This document shows, in pieces, positions 35,302-44,434 of a DNA stretch of 64,000 nt. Both the position numbers and the translations under genes were made by a program. This DNA comes from CAVQCX01 sp963775335. GTDB taxonomy: Bacteria > Pseudomonadota > Gammaproteobacteria > Chromatiales > Chromatiaceae. The notes under the pieces were generated by a model. That model worked only from the letters and a program-made list of their open reading frames with translations. It had not been told where the DNA came from and did not search any database. Each line of letters opens with the position of its first letter. Within the stretch, counting starts at the first letter, position 1. The stretch spans positions 2,232,001 through 2,296,000 of the forward strand of contig CAVZIJ010000003.1 in assembly GCA_963775335.1 (NCBI GenBank). Direction: 5' to 3'.

Positions 35302-35488
35302 CGGTGCCGCTCAGGTTGGTCGTCGCAACGATCTGCGCATTATAGATGAGGCGCTGCCGGCAAACCTCAGACCCCGGCCTGTGCGCTTCGGACCAGAGCG
35401 CGCCGAGTCGGCCCGGGGAGCGCGGCCGGGGAAACCGCCCAGCGCCCTTTCCCTGTGTCGGGGGGTTGTGAGAACATCCAAAATTGGC

Positions 35489-36307
35489 ATGAGTGCAAAC
35501 CTTCTTCTCCTGCTTTCCCTGATCTCGGCCGCGTGTTATTTCACCGCGGGCTTCGCCATCGGACTGCGCCTATTTGGAAGACCGGAGGCGTGGCGGCCGC
35601 CGCGCTGGCTGGGAATCACCATCGGGCTGGTGGGCAGCGCCTTGCACACCTTGATTCTGTATCACGAGGTGGTCACGCCCCAGGGACTGAATCTGGGGTT
35701 TTTCAACGCGGGCTCGCTGGTGGCCTGGAGCGTCATCCTGGTGCTCCTGCTCTCGGCGCTGACCAAGCCGGTGGAGAACCTCGGGATCGTGCTGCTGCCG
35801 TTTGCGGCCATCGCCATCATCCTCGAGCTGCGTTTCCCCGAGCGTTACATCCTGGGCGAGCCAGCCAGCTGGGGGCTCGGGATACACGTTCTGGTGTCAT
35901 TGCTCGCCTATAGCCTACTGACCCTGGCGAGCATGCAGGCCATCCTGCTGGCCGTGCAGGATCGCCACCTCCACAGCCGGCACCCGGGGGGCTTCGTGCG
36001 CGCCTTGCCCCCACTGCAGACGATGGAGACCCTGCTGTTCGAGCTGATCGGCGTGGGATTCTTTCTGTTGAGCCTCGCACTGGTGAGCGGGTTCGTGTTC
36101 CTCGAGAACATGTTCGCCCAGCACCTGGTGCACAAGACCGTCCTTTCGGTGGTTTCCTGGATCGTGTTCGCGGGGCTGCTCTGGGGACGCTTCCGCTTCG
36201 GCTGGCGGGGAAGAACCGCCATCCGCGGGACGCTGGTCGGATTCGCCTTCCTGCTGCTCGCTTACTTCGGCACTAAGGCGGTCCTAGAGCTCATCCTGCA
36301 CCGCTGA
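35489..36307 (+). CDS. CcsA/YpjD-family inner-membrane cytochrome assembly-like protein
   Basis: The 272-aa polytopic protein has about eight hydrophobic helices and the layout of YpjD/CcsA heme-handling proteins: GSALHTLILYHEVVTPQGLNLGFFNAGSL, SWGLGIHVLVSLLAYSLLTLAS and the conserved histidines in HKTVLSVVSWIVFAGLLWGR. It stands divergent from ffh, the usual location of ypjD in gammaproteobacteria. The tryptophan-rich WWD heme loop is reduced, as in YpjD. The precise role is unproven. Confidence 0.85.
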   Translation: MSANLLLLLSLISAACYFTAGFAIGLRLFGRPEAWRPPRWLGITIGLVGSALHTLILYHEVVTPQGLNLGFFNAGSLVAWSVILVLLLSALTKPVENLGIVLLPFAAIAIILELRFPERYILGEPASWGLGIHVLVSLLAYSLLTLASMQAILLAVQDRHLHSRHPGGFVRALPPLQTMETLLFELIGVGFFLLSLALVSGFVFLENMFAQHLVHKTVLSVVSWIVFAGLLWGRFRFGWRGRTAIRGTLVGFAFLLLAYFGTKAVLELILHR

Positions 36308-36441
36308 GGAGAACCGTTTCGGGCCCCGGCGCGACTCCCTGGTGGTGGCCACCCAGGGACCCCCAGCCCGGAGGCGACGAGCGGGGCGCACGCACCCTTG
36401 TAGGACGGCCGGGGAGTGGTGATAGAATGCCGCCTGATCTG

Positions 36442-36517
<76 letters not shown>

Positions 36518-36565
36518 TCCCCCCGCCGGAGGTCCACCGTGCACCCTGGCACCCTGACCCCTCCT

Positions 36566-36642
36566 GCCCCAGTAGCTCAGATGGATAGAGCATCCCCCTC
36601 CTAAGGGGAAGGTCACACGTTCGAGTCGTGTCTGGGGCACCA
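36566..36642 (+). tRNA. tRNA-Arg (anticodon CCT)
   Basis: The 77-nt cloverleaf has acceptor GCCCCAG paired with CTGGGGC, anticodon loop CTCCTAA between TCCCC and GGGGA, T-arm ACACGTTCGAGTCGTGT, and an encoded CCA. It lies 48 nt after tRNA-Ala, so both are probably one transcript. Confidence 0.95.
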
Positions 36643-36943
36643 AGTACCCCGGGCTACCCAATCTCGACGGGTTGCCCATCGGGTGCTGCATGCCACGCCA
36701 AATTCAATGAGGTTAACCACCTCGGGTGGTGGACGGTGTTGAAGACCTGCTGACTCCCGCATCCGGGCGGCTCGGTGCCGGAATAGGAGGAGCGGACTTG
36801 ATCGGACCGCCGGGTCGAGGCATGACCCGCGCGCTCACCCCCTCCCGCCCATCACTGCCCAGCAGCGCGCTCGCGGTCGGTCCCGCAGTGGGCGTAGCGC
36901 CGCATTCGCCGACGGCAAACTGTAAATTTCGCTGACAACGCTA
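36643..36943. other. intergenic stretch after the tRNAs
   Basis: No gene is seen. A short hairpin ACCACC-TCG-GGTGGT occurs near 36717. The stretch ends at the MITE. Confidence 0.4.
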
Positions 36944-37105
36944 GGGGCTGTTGACATTTCTCTGAGCGAGGGCGATTGCGAGCGATGTTTCGTGCTGACA
37001 AGGCGCGGTGAGGAGGACATAGCGGATCTATTGCGACGAGCCGCAACACAGTCAGCGCGGAAAAGGGCCGTCGTCGGACCACGAACGGCAATTGTCAACA
37101 GCCCC
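36944..37105. repeat. MITE copy 1, 162 bp with 13-bp terminal inverted repeats
   Basis: GGGGCTGTTGACA at the left end and TGTCAACAGCCCC at the right end enclose a non-coding core. A nearly identical copy lies at 53273-53433 in the opposite orientation. Neither copy encodes a transposase, so they depend on an element elsewhere. Confidence 0.85.
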
Positions 37106-37171
37106 AAAACACCGGGCAACCGGTCTTGCCTCGATCGCGGCCCGCGCTGTAGTTGCGCCGGGAAAAGCGAA

Positions 37172-37195
37172 AACCCCTCCAGCAGCGGAGGGGTT
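37172..37195 (-). terminator. terminator of the PEP-CTERM gene at 37220
   Basis: A 9-bp stem AACCCCTCC/GGAGGGGTT with a 6-nt loop lies 24 nt beyond the stop. On the minus strand it is followed by TTTCGCTTTTCC. Confidence 0.75.
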
Positions 37196-37219
37196 CGCAA
37201 GGGAAGAGCTAGGGCGGAG

Positions 37220-37957
37220 CTAAGCGCGACGCGGGTGCGCCCGGCGCCTGAAACCCAAGGCGGCGAGCCCGATGGCGAGCAGGGCTGGGGTGCCGGGGAG
37301 AGGGGCGCTCGGCCCGCCGCCGTCGTTCCCCCCGTCGCCCGCACCCGGAACTACGCCGTCCAGTGAGGGCCACTGGCTCACTGCAAACGCGGAAAACGCG
37401 CCGGTGCCACCCACGTATTGGAGCGTCACTGTGCCGTAAAACGCCGTCCCCAGCAGAACGCCGGGATCGGTGCTCGGATCTCCAAAAATGAACGATATCA
37501 GGCTGGAGTCGGAGGACACCTGACCCGTGAAAGTTTGGTTAGGATCATTAGGATCATTGCATGTCCCGCCCACAGTACCGGCCACGCACAACGTCCCACT
37601 CACCCACTGCCAATCGGTCGACGACAACTGCTCATGCCAGTCAAACCAATTGGTGCTACTGCTATTTGGGTCGTTTGGATCAGGCGCGCTCGAGAAATAC
37701 TCGGCGAAGGTGTACGTCTGACCATTGGTAAGCGCCGGGCCAGTCGTGACGTCCTTGGTCCACACGTCTGAGTTGGCGGTCGTATAGTCGACAACCGGGT
37801 GTGTGACCCGACCGCCGACCTGCCAAGTGCCAAAAGCCCCAGGGGAATCGACACCTGTATAGGCTGTGACGATCACCCCGCCCCAAGCGGCCTGGCCTAC
37901 GAGGGCCAGAGCTCCGATCGCGCAATATCGGAAAAGCTTACTGATACCCAGATTCAT
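37220..37957 (-). CDS. PEP-CTERM sorting domain protein
   Basis: The 245-aa secreted protein has a signal peptide (LFRYCAIGALALVGQAAWG) and a beta-rich, Asn/Asp/Thr-rich body with two DPNDPN repeats. It ends in the tripartite PEP-CTERM sorting signal PLPGTPALLAIGLAALGFRRRAHPRRA: a short proline motif, a hydrophobic helix and an arginine cluster. Exosortase (XrtA-type) cleaves such tails and the protein is exported with exopolysaccharide. A sigma-54 type promoter and an upstream T-rich element precede it, as for the two other PEP-CTERM genes in this window. Confidence 0.85.
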   Translation of the reverse strand: MNLGISKLFRYCAIGALALVGQAAWGGVIVTAYTGVDSPGAFGTWQVGGRVTHPVVDYTTANSDVWTKDVTTGPALTNGQTYTFAEYFSSAPDPNDPNSSSTNWFDWHEQLSSTDWQWVSGTLCVAGTVGGTCNDPNDPNQTFTGQVSSDSSLISFIFGDPSTDPGVLLGTAFYGTVTLQYVGGTGAFSAFAVSQWPSLDGVVPGAGDGGNDGGGPSAPLPGTPALLAIGLAALGFRRRAHPRRA

Positions 37958-38060
37958 TGATCGACCCCCTTACTTGCCCGCCGCAGAAACCGCCCCATCT
38001 CGTCAACGCACGATCGGCCCTAGACCTCTGCAACTTGAATTGACGCTCGTCCTCACGTTA

Positions 38061-38077
38061 AGCAAATTCCGGGCCAT
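38061..38077 (-). promoter_or_regulatory. sigma-54 (-24/-12) promoter of PEP-CTERM gene 1
   Basis: On the minus strand the sequence ATGGCCCGGAATTTGCTTA has GG (38075-38074), exactly ten nt, then GC (38063-38062), close to the TGGCACG-N4-TTGC consensus. It sits about 105 nt upstream of the ATG. Confidence 0.7.
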
Positions 38078-38139
38078 ATCGTCTAACTTGCTGAATTGCT
38101 TGATGGCTCCTCGGATCCCCATCGAGCTGCAACACCAGC

Positions 38140-38158
38140 GTGTAAAAAAACCTGACAG
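38140..38158 (-). promoter_or_regulatory. T-rich upstream element, copy at PEP-CTERM gene 1
   Basis: The minus strand reads CTGTCAGGTTTTTTTACAC, matching the element TGTCAGAATTTTTTACACT found upstream of PEP-CTERM gene 2. It ends about 64 nt before the -24 GG. I infer an enhancer-type binding site. Confidence 0.65.
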
Positions 38159-38247
38159 TCTTCAGCCCAAAGGGCCCAAGTGGTCCCGCTTTCGGCACCC
38201 CACCCTGGCTAAGGGCAACCGACACCCGGAGCCGTTGCGCACTCAGA

Positions 38248-38511
38248 TCACCGCCCTCTGCCGCCGGCCCGCGCGAGACCGCGCAGCCGCTCGGACAACA
38301 GCGTTTCCAGCGTGCGATACGTTTTTATCTGAGCCTGCTGGTAGCGCGTCACGGGCTCGTCGCTCAACAGCGACAGCCGGGCATCGAAGTAGGCGACGTT
38401 GGCCTCCAAAGCGCTGACACTGACGGACCCGGGCTCCATCCCGTCCCCGGCCGGCATGGTCGACGCGACGGCAGCGTTCATTGGCTTCGACACCGGTTCC
38501 CGTTTTGCCAT
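38248..38511 (-). CDS. small conserved hypothetical protein, 87 aa
   Basis: After a flexible N-terminal part the protein has one strong helical segment (VSALEANVAYFDARLSLLSD, then TRYQQAQIKTYRTLETLLSERL) that looks like a coiled coil. I recall similar short proteins divergent from sucA in related genomes but cannot assign a role. Confidence 0.55.
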   Translation of the reverse strand: MAKREPVSKPMNAAVASTMPAGDGMEPGSVSVSALEANVAYFDARLSLLSDEPVTRYQQAQIKTYRTLETLLSERLRGLARAGGRGR

Positions 38512-38707
38512 CCAGCCCCCTTATAACATTCCGTTGATAAACATACTGTGCGCCGATCGAATTTTCCAAGAAAGTCGGGCAGATTTTTTAGGACGATCAT
38601 CCTCATTGCTGCGATGCGGGGCGAAGCCCGGCCCGAACGCCGGCAATTCTTGTGCTAGTATCAATCGCAATTACGGCGCATCCGGCATTATAGGACGAAC
38701 GTCCGAC

Positions 38708-41569
38708 ATGACCGCCTTCCTCGACAAGCTCCAGGCCACGTCCGGACTCTATGGGGGCAATGCAGGCTTCGTGGAAGAGCTCTACGAGCACTTCCTGGAA
38801 GACCCGGCCAGCGTGTCCCTGCCTTGGCGACAAAGGTTCCAGGAGCTCCTCAAGGGCGAGGGGCCGGGACACCCGGAGGTCCCGCATCGACCGGTCCAGA
38901 AGAACTTCGAGCGGCTCGCCCGCGAGCGGGTATCCGGCCCAGCCGCCACTCGAGAGCGCATGCCTCCCGGGGCGGCGGAGAAGCAGGCCGCGGTGCTGCG
39001 GCTGATCAATGGCTTCCGCGTGCGCGGCCACCAGAACGCGGCGCTCGATCCTTTGGGACTGGCCCGGCCCGAGCCGGTACCCGATATCGACCCCCTTTAT
39101 CATCGACTCTCCGAGTCGGACATGGATACGGTGTTCAACACCGGCTCGCTGTACGCGCCGGACCGCATGACACTCCGCGAGATCTTGGAGCTGGTGCGCA
39201 GCGTCTACTGCGGCACCCTGGGATCCGAGTACATGCACATCACGGACACCCGGGAAAAGCGCTGGATCCAGAAGCGCGTCGAGGGCTACAAAGCGCGGCC
39301 CGAGATCACGCCTGCCCAGCAACGCTGGCTGCTGACGATGCTCACCGCTGCGGAGGTCATCGAGAAGTACCTACACATGCGCTACGTAGGCCAGAAGCGC
39401 TTCTCCCTGGAGGGCTCCGAGGCGCTGATCCCCCTCCTGGACGAGCTCATCCAGCGGGCGGGGACCAAAGGGGCGGACGAGGTGGTCATCGGCATGGCCC
39501 ACCGCGGGCGGCTGAACGTCCTGACCAACATTCTGGGCAAGCCCCCGGAGGAGATCTTCGGCGAGTTCGAGGGGCGCAAGCCCTCCAACCCCCTGATCTC
39601 ATCGGGGGACGTCAAGTACCACATGGGCTTTTCGACCGATATCGACACCCCGGGCGGCATCGTCCATGTCGCCCTCGGGTTCAACCCCTCGCACCTGGAG
39701 ATCATCGGCCCCGTCATCCAGGGGTCGGTTCGCGCTCGCCAACGGCGCCGCGGCGACGAGATCGGCGCCCGGGTCCTGCCGATCCTGATCCACGGCGACG
39801 CCGCCTTCGCCGGACAGGGCGTAGTCATGGAAACCCTGAACATGTCCCAGGCGCGGGGCTTCAAGACCGGCGGGACCGTACACGTCATCGTCAACAATCA
39901 GATCGGGTTCACCACCAGCAACCCGCTGGACACACGCTCGACCGCCTACTGCACGGACGTGGCGAAGATGGTCCAGGCACCGATCTTCCACGTCAACGGC
40001 GACGACCCCGAGGCCGTGATCTTCGCCGCCCGGCTGGCGCTGGATTTTCGCAACACCTTCCACAAGGACGTGCTGATCGACCTGATCTGCTACCGCCGCC
40101 ACGGCCACAACGAGGCCGACGAGCCGGCGGTGACGCAACCGGAGATGTACCAGAAGATCCGACACCTGCAGTCGGTACGGGCCATCTACGCCGAGCAGCT
40201 GATTTCCGCGGGGGTCCTCCGCCCGGAAGAGACCCATGACATGGTCGAGGACTACCGAACCTCGATCGAGCAGGGACGGGTGGTATCGCGCCCCGTGCTC
40301 TGCGGGCTCGCCCATCCCTACACCGTAGACTGGCGGCCCTACCACGGCGTGCAATGGGATCAGCCGACAGATACCCGCGTCGCCCGGCAAATTGTGGAGC
40401 GGCTCTCGGGCAGGATGCTCGCCCTGCCCGAAGGATTCCAGCTCCACCCCCGAGTCGAGAAGATCATGGCCGAGCGGCGCCGCATGGCCTCCGGCGACCA
40501 GCTCGTCGATTGGGGATTCGCCGAGACCCTGGCCTATGCCACCTTGCTCGACCAAGGCTATCCGGTGCGCCTCTCGGGCCAGGACAGCGGCCGAGGCACC
40601 TTCTTCCACCGCCATGCCGTGCTCCACGACCAGCAATCGGGCGAGATCCGCGTCCCGCTGCGCAACCTCGGGCCGGGCCAGCCGCGCTTCACCGTCATCG
40701 ACTCGATCCTTTCGGAGGAGGCGGTGCTCGCTTTCGAGTACGGCTTTGCCACCGCCGAGCCCAACGCTTTGACCATTTGGGAGGCGCAGTTCGGCGATTT
40801 TGCCAACGGCGCTCAAGTGGTCATAGACCAGTTCATCGCCGCCGGGGGGGCCAAGTGGGGCCTGTACTGCGGGCTGGTCATGTTGCTGCCCCACGGCTAC
40901 GAGGGCCAGGGGCCGGAACACTCTTCGGCACGTCCCGAGCGCTATCTGCAGCTGTGCGCCGAGCAGAATATGCAGGTCTGCGTACCCAGCACGGCCGGGC
41001 AGATCTTCCATCTGCTGCGCCGCCAGGCCATTCGCCCCTACCGCCGCCCCCTGATCACCCTCACGCCGAAGAGCCTCCTGCGCCATCGCCTCGCCTCCTC
41101 CAGCATGGACGAGATCTGCAACGGCGCCTTCCGGACCATCATCGACGAGACCGACGAGCTCGACCTCGGACGGATCGAACGGCTGGTGCTGTGTGCCGGC
41201 AAGGTCTACTACGAGCTGATCGAGGCGCGGCGCGCCCGCGGGCTCACCGACACGGCCCTGGTGCGGATCGAGCAGCTATACCCCTTTCCCAAGACGGCCT
41301 TCACAGAGATCCTCGCGCGTTACCCCGCGGCCCACACCGTCATCTGGTGCCAGGAAGAGCCCCAGAACCAAGGGGCCTGGGATCAGATCAAGCACCGCTT
41401 CGCGGCGGTGCTCGAGCAAGGCAGGCAGCTCTACTACGCGGGAAGGCCCTCCGCGGCGGCGCCCGCCGTGGGCATCCACAGCCTGCACGTGGAGCAGCAG
41501 GAGCGCCTGATCGACGAGGCGCTGACGGGCCGGATCAACCCCACTATGAACAGAAGGCCGATCTTATGA
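38708..41569 (+). CDS. sucA: 2-oxoglutarate dehydrogenase E1 component
   Basis: The 953-aa thiamine-diphosphate enzyme decarboxylates 2-oxoglutarate in the TCA cycle and transfers the succinyl group to SucB. It has the N-terminal FVEELYEHFLEDPASVSLPWR and MAHRGRLNVLTNILGKP. The ThDP motif region is GDAAFAGQGVVMETLNMSQARGFKTGGTVHVIVNNQIGFTTS. The histidine-rich YRRHGHNEADEPAVTQP and C-terminal WCQEEPQNQGAWDQI are also present. ATG 38708 is chosen because the open frame upstream lacks conservation. It overlaps sucB by four nt. Confidence 0.97.
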   Translation: MTAFLDKLQATSGLYGGNAGFVEELYEHFLEDPASVSLPWRQRFQELLKGEGPGHPEVPHRPVQKNFERLARERVSGPAATRERMPPGAAEKQAAVLRLINGFRVRGHQNAALDPLGLARPEPVPDIDPLYHRLSESDMDTVFNTGSLYAPDRMTLREILELVRSVYCGTLGSEYMHITDTREKRWIQKRVEGYKARPEITPAQQRWLLTMLTAAEVIEKYLHMRYVGQKRFSLEGSEALIPLLDELIQRAGTKGADEVVIGMAHRGRLNVLTNILGKPPEEIFGEFEGRKPSNPLISSGDVKYHMGFSTDIDTPGGIVHVALGFNPSHLEIIGPVIQGSVRARQRRRGDEIGARVLPILIHGDAAFAGQGVVMETLNMSQARGFKTGGTVHVIVNNQIGFTTSNPLDTRSTAYCTDVAKMVQAPIFHVNGDDPEAVIFAARLALDFRNTFHKDVLIDLICYRRHGHNEADEPAVTQPEMYQKIRHLQSVRAIYAEQLISAGVLRPEETHDMVEDYRTSIEQGRVVSRPVLCGLAHPYTVDWRPYHGVQWDQPTDTRVARQIVERLSGRMLALPEGFQLHPRVEKIMAERRRMASGDQLVDWGFAETLAYATLLDQGYPVRLSGQDSGRGTFFHRHAVLHDQQSGEIRVPLRNLGPGQPRFTVIDSILSEEAVLAFEYGFATAEPNALTIWEAQFGDFANGAQVVIDQFIAAGGAKWGLYCGLVMLLPHGYEGQGPEHSSARPERYLQLCAEQNMQVCVPSTAGQIFHLLRRQAIRPYRRPLITLTPKSLLRHRLASSSMDEICNGAFRTIIDETDELDLGRIERLVLCAGKVYYELIEARRARGLTDTALVRIEQLYPFPKTAFTEILARYPAAHTVIWCQEEPQNQGAWDQIKHRFAAVLEQGRQLYYAGRPSAAAPAVGIHSLHVEQQERLIDEALTGRINPTMNRRPIL

Positions 41570-42828
41570 GCGTCGAAGTGCGAGTGCCCGCCCTACCGGA
41601 GTCCGTCGCCGACGCGACGGTGCTGGGGTGGCACAAGAGACCGGGCGAAGCGGTCAAGCGCGAAGACCCCCTGGTGGACCTGGAGACCGACAAGGTTGTC
41701 CTGGAGGTCCCGGCCCCGGCCGACGGCTGGCTCGGTGAGCTGCACGCGCCGGAAGGGGCCACGGTCAAGGCGGACGACCTGCTCGTACTCATCGAGAGCG
41801 CCGCCGCGGCCACTACCCCCAGACAGGCCGCCGCTTCCTCTGCCACCGCGACCAGGACCGGAGCGGAAGCGCCCCCCCCTGCTGCCGCTCTGCCGCAGGG
41901 CGCGCCGGGCGAGGTGATTCTCACGCCGGCGGTGCGCCGCCTGATCAAGGAGCTCCACCTGGACCCGAGCAAGATCAAAGGCACGGGCCGCGATGGGCGC
42001 ATCCTCAAAGCGGATGTGATGAGCTATCTCGATAACCTCGAGTCCCAGACCAGCAAAGACGAGGACCTGGAGGCCTTCGCTCAACCGACGCCCGAGCCCG
42101 ATATGGCCACCAAGGGCATGAGCGGCTCCCGGCCGGAGCAGCGCGTGCCCATGACGCGGCTGCGCGCCCGTATCGCCGAGCGGCTCGTCGAAGCCCAGCG
42201 CAGTGCGGCCATCCTGACCACCTTCAACGAGGTGAGCCTCGCCGCCGTCAACCAGCTGCGCCAGCGCTACCGCGAGGCCTTCGAGAAGGCGCACGAGGTG
42301 CGCTTGGGCTTCATGTCGTTCTTCGTCAAGGCGGCCGTGGAAGCGCTGCAGCGTTTCCCTGTCGTAAACGCCTCGGTCGACGGCTCGGACGTCGTCTACC
42401 ACGGCTACTATGACATCGGGATCGCGGTGGCCTCCCCGCGCGGTCTGGTGGTTCCGATCCTGCGCGACTGCGACCAGCTGAGCTTCGCCGACGTTGAGAA
42501 GGGCATCGCCGAATACGGCCGCAAGGCGCGCGACGGAGAGCTCAGCTACGAGGAGCTTACGGGCGGAACCTTCACCATCTCCAACGGCGGGGTGTTCGGC
42601 TCGCTGTTGTCCACGCCGATCCTGAACCCTCCCCAGAGCGCTATCCTGGGGATGCACAAAACCCAGGAGCGACCCGTCGTCGAGAGCGGGCAGGTGGTGG
42701 TGCGACCCATGATGTATCTGGCCCTGTCGTACGATCACCGGATCATCGACGGACGCGACGCCGTGCAGTTCCTGGTCGCCATCAAGGAATGCCTCGAAGA
42801 CCCGGCGCGGCTGCTCCTGCAGGTCTGA
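41566..42828 (+). CDS. sucB: dihydrolipoamide succinyltransferase (E2)
   Basis: The 420-aa E2 has an N-terminal lipoyl domain with the modified lysine in LVDLETDKVVLEVPAP, an Ala/Pro-rich linker, an E3-binding domain (LTPAVRRLIKELHLDPSKIKGTGRDGRI) and the catalytic core ending in LSYDHRIIDGRDAVQFL (catalytic His and Asp). It overlaps sucA. The E3 gene is not in this window. Confidence 0.97.
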   Translation: MSVEVRVPALPESVADATVLGWHKRPGEAVKREDPLVDLETDKVVLEVPAPADGWLGELHAPEGATVKADDLLVLIESAAAATTPRQAAASSATATRTGAEAPPPAAALPQGAPGEVILTPAVRRLIKELHLDPSKIKGTGRDGRILKADVMSYLDNLESQTSKDEDLEAFAQPTPEPDMATKGMSGSRPEQRVPMTRLRARIAERLVEAQRSAAILTTFNEVSLAAVNQLRQRYREAFEKAHEVRLGFMSFFVKAAVEALQRFPVVNASVDGSDVVYHGYYDIGIAVASPRGLVVPILRDCDQLSFADVEKGIAEYGRKARDGELSYEELTGGTFTISNGGVFGSLLSTPILNPPQSAILGMHKTQERPVVESGQVVVRPMMYLALSYDHRIIDGRDAVQFLVAIKECLEDPARLLLQV

Positions 42829-42910
42829 CCAACCAGACAGGCTTTCAGCTCTCAGCGGTCACGGCTCAGTCCTCCAGCCTCCAGCCCGCCGACGGTCTAA
42901 TCTTGAGCTT

Positions 42911-44434
42911 ATGACCCTCATCAAACGCGAAGATTTCGTCCAGAGCATCGCCGACGCCCTGCAGTTCATCAGCTATTACCATCCGCTCGACTACATCCGG
43001 GCGGTGGGCGAGGCCTGGATGCGCGAGCAATCGCCGGCCGCCAAGGACGCCCTGGCCCAGATCCTCGTCAATTCCCGGATGTGCGCCGAAGGCCGCCGCC
43101 CGATCTGCCAGGACACCGGGGTGGTCGTGGTGTTCCTGCGCGTGGGCATGGAAGTGCGCTGGGAGACCGGCATGGGTGTAACGGAGATGGTCAACGAGGG
43201 CGTGCGCCGGGCCTACACGCATCCGGAGAACGTGCTGCGGGCATCGATGGTGTCGCCGCCCGTGGGCAAACGGCGCAACACGGGCGACAACACTCCGGCT
43301 ATCGTGCACACCGAGCTGGTGCCCGGCGACAAGCTGGAGGTCCGGCTCGCGGCGAAGGGCGGCGGGTCGGAGAACAAGTCCCGCTTCGCGGTCCTCAATC
43401 CCAGCGACAGCGTGGCTGACTGGGTCGTCCAGACCGTTTCTTCACTGGGCGCCGGCTGGTGCCCACCCGGCATCCTCGGCATTGGCATCGGGGGCACGGC
43501 GGAAAAGGCCATGCTACTGGCGAAGGAGTCGCTGCTGGAGCCGATCGACATCCAGGAGCTGCGGGCCCGGGGGCCGGCCTCCTATCTGGAGGAGCTGCGC
43601 CTGGAGATCTTCGACCGGGTCAACGCCCTGGGCATAGGCGCCCAGGGACTCGGGGGCCTAACCACTGTCGTGGACGTCAAGATCAAGGACTACCCGACCC
43701 ACGCAGCCTCGCTCCCCGTGGGGCTGATCCCGAACTGCGCCGCGACCCGCCACGTCGAGCTCACCCTGGACGGCAGCGGTCCCGCGGTGATCGCCCCGCC
43801 GCGGCTGCAGGACTGGCCGGCGGTGACCTGGGAGGCGAGCGCCGATGCCCGACAGGTGAACCTCGACCGGGTGACGCGCGAGGAGATCGCTACCTGGCGC
43901 CCCGGCGAGCGTCTGCTGCTCTCGGGCCGGCTGCTGACGGGCCGGGACGCCGCGCACAAGCGCATCGCGGACCTGATCGGTCGCGGGGAGGCGCTGCCCG
44001 AAGGGGTCGACTTCAACGGCCGGTTCATCTACTACGTCGGCCCCGTCGATCCGGTCCGCGACGAGGTGGTCGGCCCCGCCGGCCCGACCACCGCCACCCG
44101 GATGGACCGCTTCACGGACATGATGCTCGCCCGGACCGGTCTGATCGGCATGATCGGCAAGGCCGAGCGGGGCCCCGTGGCCATCGAGACTATCCGGCGC
44201 CACGCGGCGGTCTACCTGGTGGCGGTTGGGGGCGCCGCCTACCTGGTGGCCCAGGCGATTCGGTCCGCCCGGGTCCTGGCCTTCGACGAGCTGGGCATGG
44301 AGGCGATCTACGAATTCGAGGTCGTGGACATGCCCGTGACCGTGGCCGTGGACAGCCGCGGGGCATCGATCCACGAGAGCGGCCCCAGGGAGTGGCGCAA
44401 CCGTATCGCCGGCATCCCCGTCACCGCGGAATGA
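42911..44434 (+). CDS. fumA: class I fumarate hydratase (4Fe-4S)
   Basis: The 507-aa oxygen-sensitive enzyme interconverts fumarate and malate using a 4Fe-4S cluster. Class I hallmarks include RRPICQDTGVVVVF and LIPNCAATRHVEL (cluster cysteines), GGGSENKSRF, and the beta-domain segment EVVGPAGPTTATRMDRFTDMMLARTGL. Its ATGA overlap with the next start indicates an operon with acuI, 83 nt after sucB. Keeping an Fe-S fumarase suggests life at low oxygen at least part of the time (inference). Confidence 0.95.
   Translation: MTLIKREDFVQSIADALQFISYYHPLDYIRAVGEAWMREQSPAAKDALAQILVNSRMCAEGRRPICQDTGVVVVFLRVGMEVRWETGMGVTEMVNEGVRRAYTHPENVLRASMVSPPVGKRRNTGDNTPAIVHTELVPGDKLEVRLAAKGGGSENKSRFAVLNPSDSVADWVVQTVSSLGAGWCPPGILGIGIGGTAEKAMLLAKESLLEPIDIQELRARGPASYLEELRLEIFDRVNALGIGAQGLGGLTTVVDVKIKDYPTHAASLPVGLIPNCAATRHVELTLDGSGPAVIAPPRLQDWPAVTWEASADARQVNLDRVTREEIATWRPGERLLLSGRLLTGRDAAHKRIADLIGRGEALPEGVDFNGRFIYYVGPVDPVRDEVVGPAGPTTATRMDRFTDMMLARTGLIGMIGKAERGPVAIETIRRHAAVYLVAVGGAAYLVAQAIRSARVLAFDELGMEAIYEFEVVDMPVTVAVDSRGASIHESGPREWRNRIAGIPVTAE

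Noticed and set aside
38399..38707. Upstream in-frame extension of sucA
   Set aside because: SucA N-terminal homology starts at ATG 38708, and the extension overlaps the small divergent gene and promoter region.
40354..41565. Open frame within sucA, in frame with sucB
   Set aside because: The translation is a low-complexity Arg/Pro-rich shadow of sucA. The lipoyl domain of SucB begins at 41566.
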